A stretch of 35,825 nt of DNA, taken from positions 1 through 35,825 of the forward strand of contig JAFTQM010000050.1 of NCBI GenBank assembly GCA_017462755.1, in the 5' to 3' direction. The position numbers and the translations under genes were made by a program. The DNA is from Lachnospiraceae bacterium (lineage in GTDB: Bacteria > Bacillota > Clostridia > Lachnospirales > Lachnospiraceae). A model generated the notes under the pieces. The model searched no databases and was not told the DNA's origin. It saw only the letters and a program-made list of their open reading frames with translations. Shown here piece after piece: positions 1 to 8,891 of the stretch (position 1 is the first letter of the stretch; each line of letters starts with the position of its first letter).

Positions 1-551
1 TCATCTACGTTACCCATGACCAGACAGAGGCTATGACCCTTGGTACCAGAATCGTTGTTATGAAGGACGGTGTTATCATGCAGGTTGATACTCCTCAGAA
101 TCTGTATGACAGACCAGACAACTTATTCGTAGCAGGTTTCATGGGATCTCCACAGATGAACTTCATCGATTGTAAGGTTGTTAAGTCCGGTTCCGACGTT
201 ATGTTAATGTTCGGTACTCACTCCATCAGAGTTCCGGAAGCTAAGGCTAAGAAGCTGATTGAGGGCGACTATGAGAATAAGACTGTAGTACTTGGTATCC
301 GTCCGGAGGACGTAAAGGATGAGGAAATGTTCATCAGCTCTTCTCCTGAGAGTGTTATCGAGGCAACAGTTAAGGTATACGAGTTGCTTGGTGCCGAAGT
401 ATTCCTGTACTTCGACGTAGATACCTTCAACATCACTGCACGTGTTAACCCACGTACTACCGCTAGACCTGGCGATACCATCAAGATTGCACTTGATCTT
501 TCCAAGATGCACATCTTCGATAAGGAAACAGAGCAGTGCATCACTCACTAA
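1..551 (+). CDS. Sugar ABC transporter ATP-binding protein, C-terminal part (MsmX/UgpC type)
   Basis: Partial gene that enters the window already open; the reading frame starts at base 3. The first visible residues, IYVTHDQTEAMTL, are the switch-histidine region of an ABC ATPase. They are followed by the sequence typical of the MalK/UgpC/MsmX group (VVMKDGVIMQVDTPQNLYDRPDNLFVAGFMGSPQMNF) and then an MOBE/TOBE-like beta domain with LGIRPEDV. Walker A, the signature motif and Walker B lie upstream of the window. In Gram-positive bacteria this ATPase often energises several carbohydrate importers, which would fit the glycosidases nearby; that link is inference. Codon use is strongly biased (GTT, GAC, CTT, AAG) compared with neighbouring genes, suggesting high expression. 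A hairpin terminator follows. Confidence 0.93.
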   Translation, partial: IYVTHDQTEAMTLGTRIVVMKDGVIMQVDTPQNLYDRPDNLFVAGFMGSPQMNFIDCKVVKSGSDVMLMFGTHSIRVPEAKAKKLIEGDYENKTVVLGIRPEDVKDEEMFISSSPESVIEATVKVYELLGAEVFLYFDVDTFNITARVNPRTTARPGDTIKIALDLSKMHIFDKETEQCITH

Positions 552-609
552 TCGAGTGATAGGGGCAGCAATGTGATACATAGGCTGCAATGAATAAAAA
601 GAAAATAGG

Positions 610-641
610 AGCTGTCACTTGTAAAAGTGGCAGCTTCTTTG
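610..641 (+). terminator. Rho-independent terminator of the ABC ATPase gene
   Basis: An 11-bp stem (610–620 with 625–635, one G·U pair) closes a GTAA tetraloop and is followed by a short T-rich stretch. It separates the ABC gene from the next transcription unit. Confidence 0.75.
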
Positions 642-661
642 CATATGAAACGGTGCATATC

Positions 662-689
662 TAATGCTTTTGAGGAAAATAGCCGATAT
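662..689 (+). promoter_or_regulatory. Candidate sigma-28 (SigD-type) promoter for the secreted modular protein
   Basis: GCCGATAT at 682–689 matches the -10 element of flagellar sigma-28 promoters. TAAT at 662–665, in the context CTAATGCTTTT, is a near match to the -35 element, with 16 nt between the two. The start codon of the next gene is about 75 nt downstream of the expected start site. A weaker sigma-A reading overlaps it (TTGAGG 670–675, 16 nt, TATATA 692–697), so the assignment is not certain. Confidence 0.5.
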
Positions 690-771
690 TGTATATAGGC
701 TGGCATTGCATGCGAGGATAGAAAGTACGGTTATCAGGGAGCGATAAGCGGGATACAAGGAGGTAATAAGT

Positions 772-2337
772 ATGAAGACGAAATCTTTAGCAAAGATATT
801 GGTGGCGACAATGATTTTGGGGCTGATGGTCACTGCAACACCTGCAGCACCGGGAGTGGTTGGTATGCTGGCAGCAAAGGTAGTTTCTGCTTCGGCAGCA
901 CTTGCGCCACAGGCGACACCGCCGGATGCGTCTGCAGTAACCGCAGTCAGAACAGCGGAAAAGACGATTTCGCTGACTACCAATGTATCCGGATTGGAGT
1001 ATACATCAGCGACGGCAAATGCATTGGAATATGCGACATGGGCGAAATTGACGGTGGGGAGGACTACTACCATTACGTTAGCAGACGAGAGAGCGCAGTC
1101 TGCAGTTACAATATACATTCGTACCGGAGCTCCGGCGGATGGAAGTACGACAGCATCGAGACCGGTGCCGATTGAGGTTCCAAAGTATGGCGAAGCACCA
1201 TCGCCAACCCCGACGGGAGAAGCCGGCGGAAACCCATCTGTGAATGAAAAGGCCGATACGTCCGTTGTAGTCAGCTATAAAGACTACACTGCCACAATTA
1301 CGACCGGCAGTGATGCCAGATATGCATTCCTTGAGGTATTGAAGGATGAGGCAGGTACGAAGGTTTCGGGGCTGTATGCGTATGAGCTTACAGACAATAA
1401 AATAATCGTTGACCTTTCTTTCTTAAAGGCGGCAAAGAAGTCATATATCCGTGTGTATAATAATACCAATATGGTTCCGTCTGCAGTTACGACGATTGAG
1501 GCGCTTCCTGCAAAATTAAAACTGAAGTTTGTGGCAGGAAAAAATACGGTAGCGGAATCCTTTGAGAACAACAAGGTTGCACTGAATGAAAAAACATTGG
1601 CATTGTATGAATACAGAACCATGTATGGTACTGAGTGGAAAAGTCTGGCAGAATTTGATCTTGCCAATACAATCGTTGCGGGAACGACGCTTGTTGTTCG
1701 TGAAAAGGCAACCAACGTGGCACCGGCAGGCACTGAGGTAAGAGTTAAGGTAAAGGCGATTGCGAAGGCTCCGAAGATTGGAGTGGATTATACCAAGGGA
1801 CAGATAGCTTTAAAAAAGGGAACGGAGATTAATATATTGTATAATAATGCCGAGCTTGCGGAGTGGGTAACGATAAGTGATGGCAATGCAGGAAAAAAAT
1901 CTTTGGAAGATTTACTGAAGCTGTGTACGGAATTAAAGAGCGCGGATGATGCGATTGTAAACGGTTTTACGCTGATGGTTCGTACGAAGGCAACGACCTC
2001 GAAACCGGCATCGAATATCGCGTTTTTGAATTTCGAAAAGCAGATTACAATAGCCAAAACCGAAGACGCGGATGAGGTAAAGGCAGGCAATGGTGTTCTT
2101 ACATGGAAGGCGACCGATGCGGGCATCGAATTTACCGCGACCAATGCGGATTTTGAATATCAGACATCCGGTAATGAAAAATGGGTGGCAATTAAGGCTG
2201 GTAAGACGTTGAAGGTAAAGAATGCCAGAACAGCAGATACGGTTTATACGGTTCGTTTAGCCGGAAATAAGACAGAAAGCACGATGCCGTCTGCGGAGTG
2301 TGAAATAACTTTAGCGAAGGCAGAAGTAAAAGAGTGA
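772..2337 (+). CDS. Secreted modular protein of unknown function
   Basis: A 521-aa protein preceded by a strong ribosome site (AAGGAGG, 8 nt before ATG). Residues 1 to about 42 form a signal peptide (KTKSLAK basic start, hydrophobic core, Ala-rich end). A Pro/Thr linker (about 137–152, PSPTPTGEAGG) separates a first beta-type module from three or four further modules of about 85–95 aa. The modules share a pattern: an aromatic such as YEYRT or FEYQT, then W-x-x-L/I, then G-x-T-L-x-V-R, then a short K/R-A-T stretch and P-A/S-x-x-x. This resembles the Ig-like surface repeats of Lachnospiraceae extracellular proteins. I see no catalytic motif, sortase signal or transmembrane anchor at the C-terminus. 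It stands alone between two terminators, and its upstream region carries a sigma-28-like promoter, so a role at the flagellate cell surface is possible but unproven. Confidence 0.8.
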   Translation: MKTKSLAKILVATMILGLMVTATPAAPGVVGMLAAKVVSASAALAPQATPPDASAVTAVRTAEKTISLTTNVSGLEYTSATANALEYATWAKLTVGRTTTITLADERAQSAVTIYIRTGAPADGSTTASRPVPIEVPKYGEAPSPTPTGEAGGNPSVNEKADTSVVVSYKDYTATITTGSDARYAFLEVLKDEAGTKVSGLYAYELTDNKIIVDLSFLKAAKKSYIRVYNNTNMVPSAVTTIEALPAKLKLKFVAGKNTVAESFENNKVALNEKTLALYEYRTMYGTEWKSLAEFDLANTIVAGTTLVVREKATNVAPAGTEVRVKVKAIAKAPKIGVDYTKGQIALKKGTEINILYNNAELAEWVTISDGNAGKKSLEDLLKLCTELKSADDAIVNGFTLMVRTKATTSKPASNIAFLNFEKQITIAKTEDADEVKAGNGVLTWKATDAGIEFTATNADFEYQTSGNEKWVAIKAGKTLKVKNARTADTVYTVRLAGNKTESTMPSAECEITLAKAEVKE

Positions 2338-2386
2338 GAGGCATTCTGCGATTTGCAATTTGTGGTTGATTAATAAGAGATAAGAG

Positions 2387-2420
2387 TATTCCCCCTGTGT
2401 TTGGCAGGGGGAATATTTTT
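2387..2420 (+). terminator. Rho-independent terminator between convergent genes
   Basis: An 11-bp GC-rich stem (2387–2397 with 2405–2415, containing CCCCC/GGGGG) with a 7-nt loop is followed by TTTTT. It ends the secreted-protein transcript. The convergent GH3 gene stops 17 nt further on and may use the same hairpin from the other side, although the T-run there is weaker. Confidence 0.88.
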
Positions 2421-2436
2421 GGCTAAAATATAAGTT

Positions 2437-5244
2437 TTATTCGATTAGTTCAAAAGCAATCGAGTGCATCTTCAAGCCGCTCTGTGCGAAGTAGAGGCGA
2501 ATTGAAGTAAAATGCGAGAAGAATGGTACCTCCTTGGAATAGGAGACCGGCTTGCCCTGTGTGCCGTTCCAGGTAAAGGTGCCGGAAGCGGTACCCAGTG
2601 AGAATAAGGTAACCGGAATCTGTGCAAGCTCACTCAGCTCGGAGCTGGCGGTTAATGTAACCCGATAAGTGCCCGGATTCATAATCTCCAGCGTAAAGGA
2701 ATGGGTACTGCCGCGACGGGTATCGATTTCATCCAGAGGGAGTGTTAAGGTGTGTTCCAATGGATAAATGTCAATCGCATCGGCTGCACTGCGCTCGGTA
2801 TCATATTCCTGACCGGTAATTTCGACGGTGGTTTCCTCGCCGAGCATACGTTTCATTGCGTGGGTATGCAACAAAAAGCTGCAAATATTTTCGGCACAAC
2901 GGCACAGCTCGGCGCGAGTTAAAGTACCCTGTGCCAAAGCCTCCAGTGTATTATCATCATGAGAAGCACCGTTGGAACAAACCATATACAAATCGTTTTG
3001 AGCCCGTACCATAGCAGCAAAATCTCTTTTGTCCGGAGCCTGATTCCGCACGTTAATATTTGCCCACCAGTCGGTCATGGCAATGCCGGAAAAGCCCCAT
3101 TCCTGACGCAGAATGGTCGTAGTCAGGTCGTAGCTGCCGGCGGTATAAAGACCGTTGACCGAGCCGTAGGTCGTCATAATCGAGGAAGCGCCTCCCGCCT
3201 TGATGGCGATTTCAAAACCCCTCAGATAAATTTCGCGGAGCGCACGTTCAGAAATTACGGAGTCGATGGTGTGTCGTCCGGTTTCCTGATTGTTTCCGCA
3301 AAAATGCTTAATGGTGCCGGTCACTCCGGCAGAATGCAGACCATCAAGCTCGGCTACGGCGATGGTACCGGTCAGATACGGGTCCTCCGAAAAATATTCA
3401 AAGTTACGACCATTCAGTGGGTGGCGGTGGATATTCATACCCGGTCCCAACAGACAGTCTACTTTATTTGCAACCATTTCAATACCGAGATAAGAGAACA
3501 GCTCGGTAATCAGCGGACGGTTGAAGGTAGAAGCAATCAGTGTGCCGTTTGGCAGGCTGAAGGCTCTGGCTCCGCTGTCCAGACGCATACCGGACGGACC
3601 GTCCGAGCAGCAGGCACAAGGAATGCCGTAAGCAGCCAATGCTTCGGAAACCCCGCCAAAAGCAGAAGCGGTACCGGCGGTAACCTTTGGACTGCCCATG
3701 CCTTCTCCGCGGACGATGCAGGCAAGCTCTTCGTTTGTGAGCTGCGCTAAAAATTCATCCATGGTATGATTGCCATGGAATACATCCTGCAACAAAATAC
3801 CGGTATTGCCGGTATACATAGGCGCGGTAGGCATGTTTGCCAGGCGGCGCATTTCCTCGGAAGGAGGGGCAATCGGCGCCGGTTCGGTAACCGGCAGATA
3901 AGGACTCTGTAAAGCGTTAAAAGCATCTGAGGCTGTACCGGAGTGTACGGTATTGTCCGCAGAAGCTGTCGTGTCCGGACGGATTCGGTCAAACGGAAGT
4001 ACCGGAGTCAGTGCGGAATGCAGCTGTTCCAGTACCAGTGTTTCCGACAGAGTAAGAGAGCCTGCATAAGTGGCACTGCGTACATCGGCACCGATATAAA
4101 AACGATATTCTCCGGCTTCAAGCAATCGACAGGCCTTGTGACCGGTTATGCCGGAATCATCAAAGGATGAAAAGGTGTCCGGGAGAACGGAAAAATGCAG
4201 TTCGCAGGTTTCGTTTGCAGCTAACGCAGGAGTTTTTTCGTAAGCACATAAAACACGTGCGGGTTTGCCAAGCTTGCCCTGCGGTGCCTCACAATAAATC
4301 TGTACGACTTCCTTGCCGCTAACCTTGCCGATATTTTTTACCGTAACTGCGAACGAAACAGCAGTTGTATCCGCAGACAGCAGCTTGCTTTGTAAGGAAA
4401 AATCGGTATAGGACAAGCCGAAGCCAAACGGATAACGAACCGCTTTGCGGGCAAAGGTTTCAAAATAGCGGTAGCCGACATAGATATCCTCACAATAAAA
4501 ATCCCGATAAATATCGCCGAAATATGGCGCCGAAGGATAATCGGAAACCGAATAAGCGATGGTATCCGGAAGCTTTCCGGAAGGGGAAGATTCACCGGTC
4601 AGTACGGCGGCAGTACCGAGACCGCCCATCATACCGCCCTGCCATACATAGAGTACGGCTTCCGGGTCGTATTTATCTACAAAGCTCATATCGAAAATGC
4701 CGCCGACATTCAGCAGCACAATCATTTTGGAAAAGTGTTTGCGGACAGTAGCAAGCATGGCATCCTCGGTATCGGTCAGCAGCCAGGCCCCCGGTTCCTC
4801 GCGATTGTCCTGCTCCTCGCCGGCAGTACGTCCGAGGATAACAATGGCGGTGTCCGAGCAGGCAGCAGCACGCGCAGCTACCTCATCACTCAGCGGCATT
4901 TCTGCCTGTGCCCAAGGCTCGCTGCCCCAGCCCTCTCCGCGGTCAAACGGATGCTCCAAATCCCATTGTTCATAGATATCTATAAGCTCCTCGTTGAGAC
5001 GAACCTTGCCGGAGGCTTTCAAGCCATCGACAATGTTGATTACGCGGGCAACATTTACCATACCGCCGGAGCCGGTACCGCTTTTGTAGTAGTGCATCTG
5101 GATGCGTCCAAAGACGGATACCTTTGCACCGGACGGCAGAGGCAGTGCCTGCCTGTCGTTTTTCAGCATGACGATACCTTCGGCTACCGTATCGGCGGAA
5201 ATGCGCTCATACGCCTTCCAGTCAAGAGTTTTTGTCGTATTCAT
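2437..5244 (-). CDS. Glycoside hydrolase family 3 beta-glucosidase with swapped domain order
   Basis: A 935-aa protein with no signal peptide, so probably cytosolic, acting on imported beta-linked oligosaccharides. The usual GH3 order is reversed. The (alpha/beta)6 C-terminal-type domain comes first (about 15–270, GIVMLKNDRQALPLP … ILGRTAGEEQDN … GKLPDTIAYS). A fibronectin-III-like domain follows (about 290–410), then the TIM-barrel domain (about 490–800) with DGPSGMR, NGRNFEYFSEDP, KHFCGNN and the nucleophile Asp725 in AMTDWW. About 120 C-terminal residues look like an extra beta-sandwich, possibly carbohydrate-binding. The same order is known from Butyrivibrio fibrisolvens BglA and Ruminococcus albus beta-glucosidase. 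AAAGGAT at 5251–5261 serves as ribosome site. Substrate specificity cannot be fixed from sequence. Confidence 0.93.
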   Translation of the reverse strand: MNTTKTLDWKAYERISADTVAEGIVMLKNDRQALPLPSGAKVSVFGRIQMHYYKSGTGSGGMVNVARVINIVDGLKASGKVRLNEELIDIYEQWDLEHPFDRGEGWGSEPWAQAEMPLSDEVAARAAACSDTAIVILGRTAGEEQDNREEPGAWLLTDTEDAMLATVRKHFSKMIVLLNVGGIFDMSFVDKYDPEAVLYVWQGGMMGGLGTAAVLTGESSPSGKLPDTIAYSVSDYPSAPYFGDIYRDFYCEDIYVGYRYFETFARKAVRYPFGFGLSYTDFSLQSKLLSADTTAVSFAVTVKNIGKVSGKEVVQIYCEAPQGKLGKPARVLCAYEKTPALAANETCELHFSVLPDTFSSFDDSGITGHKACRLLEAGEYRFYIGADVRSATYAGSLTLSETLVLEQLHSALTPVLPFDRIRPDTTASADNTVHSGTASDAFNALQSPYLPVTEPAPIAPPSEEMRRLANMPTAPMYTGNTGILLQDVFHGNHTMDEFLAQLTNEELACIVRGEGMGSPKVTAGTASAFGGVSEALAAYGIPCACCSDGPSGMRLDSGARAFSLPNGTLIASTFNRPLITELFSYLGIEMVANKVDCLLGPGMNIHRHPLNGRNFEYFSEDPYLTGTIAVAELDGLHSAGVTGTIKHFCGNNQETGRHTIDSVISERALREIYLRGFEIAIKAGGASSIMTTYGSVNGLYTAGSYDLTTTILRQEWGFSGIAMTDWWANINVRNQAPDKRDFAAMVRAQNDLYMVCSNGASHDDNTLEALAQGTLTRAELCRCAENICSFLLHTHAMKRMLGEETTVEITGQEYDTERSAADAIDIYPLEHTLTLPLDEIDTRRGSTHSFTLEIMNPGTYRVTLTASSELSELAQIPVTLFSLGTASGTFTWNGTQGKPVSYSKEVPFFSHFTSIRLYFAQSGLKMHSIAFELIE

Positions 5245-5316
5245 AGATAGAAAATCCTTTCAAAATAAAAATGATAGCTCGTCCCGCAAAGTGTGTAGCT
5301 CACGGAACAAAGAGAA

Positions 5317-7470
5317 TTATGCGCGAATATCAAAACTGTAACGCTTCATGGAGCCAGACGAGCGTGCGCAGACCATAAAATCCTGCAGCAGGTCGGATTG
5401 CTCGCTGCGCTGCTCTACGCGTGCCTGCAGGGAATAGCCCTTGTTTTCCAATGCCCGCTGGAGCAGAGGAAGATTTTCGGAGGTGATATCTGCGCTGTCG
5501 CTGTTGGACAGATAGAAGGTTGCCCGCAGCTCACGCTCTAAAAGATTTAAATGTACATCCAGTGGTCCAAGCTGCTCCATATCGAGGTGGAGCAGGACGC
5601 GGGTACCGTCTTCCTCGCTGCTGCCATGGCGGGAACGCGGGTAGACATAAAGCTCGGCATGAGCAGTCTGCCCGGTCAGCTTTAATGGCAGCTGAATGTA
5701 AGGATAGAGCTGATTGATGGTTTTGATAAAATCCATATTGTCACGGATGGCAGCAGCCGTATCCTGAAAGGCATGCTCTGTACCGGTGTGTATATTTAAT
5801 TTCTCCAAAAGAGACAAATCGAAATCCAGTGCTTTGTAGTACAAATCCAGCGCATCCCCCTTGGTCAGATGCTCCGGACGCAGGGTAAAGCGGGACAGCA
5901 GTGCCTGCTGCAGCATTTCCTGATAAGCGCGCGAGGAGGTATAGGAGGAATCGGAGGAGGAACGCTCCGGCAAATCTGCGAGCAGACGAAGCAGTTCACG
6001 AGTATCCAATTCACCGTTTTCTAATTTATCAATAATGGTAGACGGAAGTCTGCCGCGAAAATGATTTGCAAGCTCAACACGTTCGCTGCGGCTTAAATAG
6101 CTGTTTAAATGCAGGTTGGCAGTGGAAAGCCACGCATATTGACTGAGAATCGCGTAGACCTCCGGGGTCTGCAAAATCGCCGGAAGCTGTGAAATCGCGG
6201 CGGAAATCGGAAGCTCGGACAATTTTACCGGGTCCGGTAGGTTTTCAATATATTCCTGTGGATTCTCGGACGCAGCCTGCCCGGTCAGTGTGGATAAAAT
6301 ATCCGCGGCCTCTGCAGAAGTCATGGTAGTAAGTCTGCTGAACATTTCTGCGGCATCCGGTACCGACATGCCGGTATAATTTGCCAAGGTACCGGCAGCA
6401 GCGGATGGGGACATGGTAAGCATTGCGCTAAACAATGCGGTGGCCTCCGGTGTGGACAGATTGGTCAGTGCTGCAAGAACGGCGATGGCGTTGTTGCCCA
6501 TGGTCGGAGCGGCAGCTTCCGTAGAAAGCAGCATTGCGGTGTCAGCGGTTTGCAAAAGGAGCTGGCTGACCTCGGACAGCGAAGCCGAACCGTTTACAAT
6601 ACCGGCAGCCTGAGCATCGGAAATACCAAATTGCTCCAAGCTGTCCAACAGGGTCAGAGTACCGTCAGCATCCAGCAAATCAAACGCAGCCAAAGAGGCA
6701 TCGATGTTTGGCTGGAAGGTATCGGTACGCGCCAATGGGTCGGGAAGCTTTAGCAGCTGTAGTAATTGTTGATTTAAAGCACGCATGGCGGCAGTATTGC
6801 CTTGCTCCGTAGCAGCGGTAAGAGAGTCTATCAGCTCGGTAACCAGCGTTTGAGCCTGATTGGCAATACGATGCTCATAATTGAGATAGCGATCCATTTG
6901 TGCAGTATTGACGTCGGTTAGCGGAATATGATGCTTCATCAGCAGGGTCAGAGCCTGAAAGGAAACTCCGCGAAAGGTCGCAGATTGGCGTAACAGGTTC
7001 TGAATACTGTTTTTATCAATGGATAGACCTTGGTTTAACAATTCCCGAACCGCATTGACGTTGCGTTCGGTTTTCGGAAGATTTGCAGCCTCAAGTGCTT
7101 TGTCGATGGTCCACTCCTGTGAAAGCTGTTGCGGATTGGCGAGAACACGAAGCATGACATTGGAAGGCGTAGCTTCGCTGACCTGAAAGGTTGCAGTATC
7201 GCCGATGGAAAGCGTGGCGGTGGAATCTAAAGTGCCGGACAGCATACGGCTGTTTGCTAATTGGATTTTTACATAGTTATTCCGTAGGTCGATGACCTCG
7301 CCCTTAATAATTTGCCCCTTGGAAAAGCTCATCCCCTGTGCATGGGAATATCCCGGAGGAAGAGAGGTGCGGGAGGTCTGGGAGCTGGTCGAAGCAGTCC
7401 CGGTGCGGGTATAATTGTTTTGTAAGCCGGTTTGTGGTTTTCCGGTAACCCGTTGTTCAAATAAGCCCAT
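5317..7470 (-). CDS. FliK-like protein (candidate flagellar hook-length control protein)
   Basis: A 717-aa soluble protein. Residues about 1–110 are Gln/Ser/Thr-rich, followed by a small beta region (GEVIDLRNNYVKIQLANSRML…). The middle (about 115–560) is predicted mostly helical and Ala/Leu-rich, with repeats such as ALFSAMLTMSPSAAAGTL and EMFSRLTTMTSAEAADIL. The last 120 residues have the pattern of the FliK C-terminal domain: a beta stretch (AELYVYPRS), then LHLDMEQLGPLDVHLNLLERELRATFYL, then LPLLQRALENKGYSLQARV. It may belong to a DUF recorded mainly in Lachnospiraceae, which I could not check. GGAGG 7–11 nt before the ATG supports the start. A near-perfect sigma-28 promoter lies upstream, agreeing with a flagellar role. 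No other structural flagellar gene is in the window. GH3 follows 72 nt downstream on the same strand. Confidence 0.65.
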   Translation of the reverse strand: MGLFEQRVTGKPQTGLQNNYTRTGTASTSSQTSRTSLPPGYSHAQGMSFSKGQIIKGEVIDLRNNYVKIQLANSRMLSGTLDSTATLSIGDTATFQVSEATPSNVMLRVLANPQQLSQEWTIDKALEAANLPKTERNVNAVRELLNQGLSIDKNSIQNLLRQSATFRGVSFQALTLLMKHHIPLTDVNTAQMDRYLNYEHRIANQAQTLVTELIDSLTAATEQGNTAAMRALNQQLLQLLKLPDPLARTDTFQPNIDASLAAFDLLDADGTLTLLDSLEQFGISDAQAAGIVNGSASLSEVSQLLLQTADTAMLLSTEAAAPTMGNNAIAVLAALTNLSTPEATALFSAMLTMSPSAAAGTLANYTGMSVPDAAEMFSRLTTMTSAEAADILSTLTGQAASENPQEYIENLPDPVKLSELPISAAISQLPAILQTPEVYAILSQYAWLSTANLHLNSYLSRSERVELANHFRGRLPSTIIDKLENGELDTRELLRLLADLPERSSSDSSYTSSRAYQEMLQQALLSRFTLRPEHLTKGDALDLYYKALDFDLSLLEKLNIHTGTEHAFQDTAAAIRDNMDFIKTINQLYPYIQLPLKLTGQTAHAELYVYPRSRHGSSEEDGTRVLLHLDMEQLGPLDVHLNLLERELRATFYLSNSDSADITSENLPLLQRALENKGYSLQARVEQRSEQSDLLQDFMVCARSSGSMKRYSFDIRA

Positions 7471-7507
7471 AAAGAAACCTCCGTTCCTAGTTGTTTTGCT
7501 GTTAAAT

Positions 7508-7534
7508 TTATCGGCTGATTTTGTTGGTTTCTTA
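7508..7534 (-). promoter_or_regulatory. Sigma-28 (SigD-type) promoter for the FliK-like gene
   Basis: Read on the minus strand: TAAG at 7534–7531, exactly 15 nt, then GCCGATAA at 7515–7508. This is a full match to the flagellar sigma -10 element and three of four bases of the -35. The expected start site lies about 30 nt before the ATG at 7470. Confidence 0.75.
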
Positions 7535-7541
7535 ATGCCGA

Positions 7542-7603
7542 AAAAAGCTTCTTCGGAAAAACAGAGGTATCTTACCGGCTGTTATTTTACGGAGAAGCTT
7601 TTT
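7542..7603. repeat. Inverted repeat downstream of the GH26 gene
   Basis: AAAAAGCTTCT (7542–7552) is the exact reverse complement of AGAAGCTTTTT (7593–7603), with 40 nt between. On the minus strand the second arm is also part of a small hairpin (CCGAAGAA … TTTTTTCGG) ending in T-rich sequence. It may act as terminator for the GH26 transcript just before the sigma-28 promoter of the FliK-like gene. Confidence 0.45.
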
Positions 7604-7617
7604 GTTGTAAAAATATA

Positions 7618-8757
7618 TTATTCGGCGAGCAGGACATCAAAATCCGGCAGCTCGTCTAAGGTAATGACATATTCGTGATTGTAGATGGTGTCTAATTCTT
7701 CTTTGGTATTTTCCTTGAGGTACGATAAGGTCCAGGTCATAAACCAAGTCCAGTGAACCTTGCCGGAAATCATTTCGTCCGGCATCGGAATGTGGTCGCA
7801 TTCGTGCAACGGAATCGGCATACCCTCTTCGGCAAACGAAACGGAACGCTTGTACATCGAGGAACGGGTACCGGTTGCATAGCTGTCAGCGCCAAGAATA
7901 TCGACATATTCCGCGCCCGGATACCAGCCGTCCTTTAAGCCGCTGCTATAAGCAAGTACCCAAATGAGGTTGTTCAGTCCGTGGTAATTGGTATAGCGGT
8001 CGTACATCAGCTGCCAGAGCTTAATGAAGTTTTCGCTTCCGCCCTTGCCCCACCAGAACCATTCTCCGTCGAATTCGTGGAATGGCTTCCAAAGTACTAC
8101 GACATTTGCATCCTGCAGTTCTTTTAAGTAGCCTGCAGCCTCATCCAAATCAGCGAGCAGAGCATTGTGCAAATCCGTACCCTCAGTCAATGCTTCGGAT
8201 AAGTCGATGGTACCCTTGCTAGATTCGTAGCCGACACCATCCGGAGGGGTACCCCAGTGCCAGCTGAGACAAACCAGACCATGCATGGAATTGGACCAGA
8301 AGATGGAGCGGTCAACAACACCCTCAAAATCATCGTTGATAAAATCCAATCCGCGGATAGCAGGATATTTTCCGGTTACTTTTTTCAAATAATTCATTTC
8401 GCTCGAAGCCGCCGCAGCACCACAGGATTCCTCCTGACCGGAAATAATGCCCTGTCCGGAAACGCTGCAGAGATAATCGTAAACCAGCTGTGCCTTTGCA
8501 GTCGCATTTGGATTGGAAAGGTCACGAATGTTCTGAATTTCGATTTCAGGAGCGGTAGATATCTCTTCACCACCGACCGAAGGGGTTGCACCGGTACCCT
8601 CGCCGTTAGCCGCCGGAGTAGGAGTAGCATCGGTGGTTGGTGCTGCCGATACGGTTGGTGTAGGTGTAGTTGTGTTTTCGTTTTCCTTGCCACAGCCGGT
8701 AAGAGTGCCGGTCAGCATCGTGGCTGCCAAAAGCAAAGAAAGCAGTTTTTTCTTCAT
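7618..8757 (-). CDS. Glycoside hydrolase family 26 endo-beta-mannanase, lipoprotein
   Basis: A 379-aa surface lipoprotein. The start MKKKLLSLL is chosen because GGAGG (8764–8770) sits 7 nt upstream; a longer reading frame begins six codons earlier. The signal peptide ends in the lipobox LTGC (Cys22), followed by a Thr/Pro/Ala/Gly linker to about residue 75. The catalytic domain has the GH26 landmarks GLVCLSWHW, the acid/base Glu228 in WKPFHEFDGEWFWWG, and the nucleophile Glu319 in PIPLHECDHIP. The WFWWG stretch and the LSWHW strand match mannanase members of the family. The domain has normal length and no separate binding module. It probably cuts mannan or galactomannan outside the cell. A consensus sigma-A promoter drives it, divergent from the pse operon. 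Confidence 0.93.
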   Translation of the reverse strand: MKKKLLSLLLAATMLTGTLTGCGKENENTTTPTPTVSAAPTTDATPTPAANGEGTGATPSVGGEEISTAPEIEIQNIRDLSNPNATAKAQLVYDYLCSVSGQGIISGQEESCGAAAASSEMNYLKKVTGKYPAIRGLDFINDDFEGVVDRSIFWSNSMHGLVCLSWHWGTPPDGVGYESSKGTIDLSEALTEGTDLHNALLADLDEAAGYLKELQDANVVVLWKPFHEFDGEWFWWGKGGSENFIKLWQLMYDRYTNYHGLNNLIWVLAYSSGLKDGWYPGAEYVDILGADSYATGTRSSMYKRSVSFAEEGMPIPLHECDHIPMPDEMISGKVHWTWFMTWTLSYLKENTKEELDTIYNHEYVITLDELPDFDVLLAE

Positions 8758-8807
8758 AGGTAGTCCTCCATACAAAAAGGGAAGTTTCGTCTTTTTTCGT
8801 TACTTCT

Positions 8808-8836
8808 ATTTTAGATGAAAAATGAGTTTGTGTCAA
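8808..8836 (-). promoter_or_regulatory. Sigma-A promoter of the GH26 gene
   Basis: On the minus strand: TTGACA (8836–8831), 17 nt, TAAAAT (8813–8808). The expected start site is about 44 nt before the ATG at 8757. Confidence 0.85.
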
Positions 8837-8891
8837 CTACCTCTGATAGTTAAATAATGTACAAAATGATTGAGATGTTGCATAGGAGCGC

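Noticed and set aside
2959-3750. 263-codon open frame on the plus strand
   Set aside because: It is antisense to the TIM-barrel half of the GH3 gene, has no ribosome site and no recognisable domain; the minus-strand protein is clearly real.
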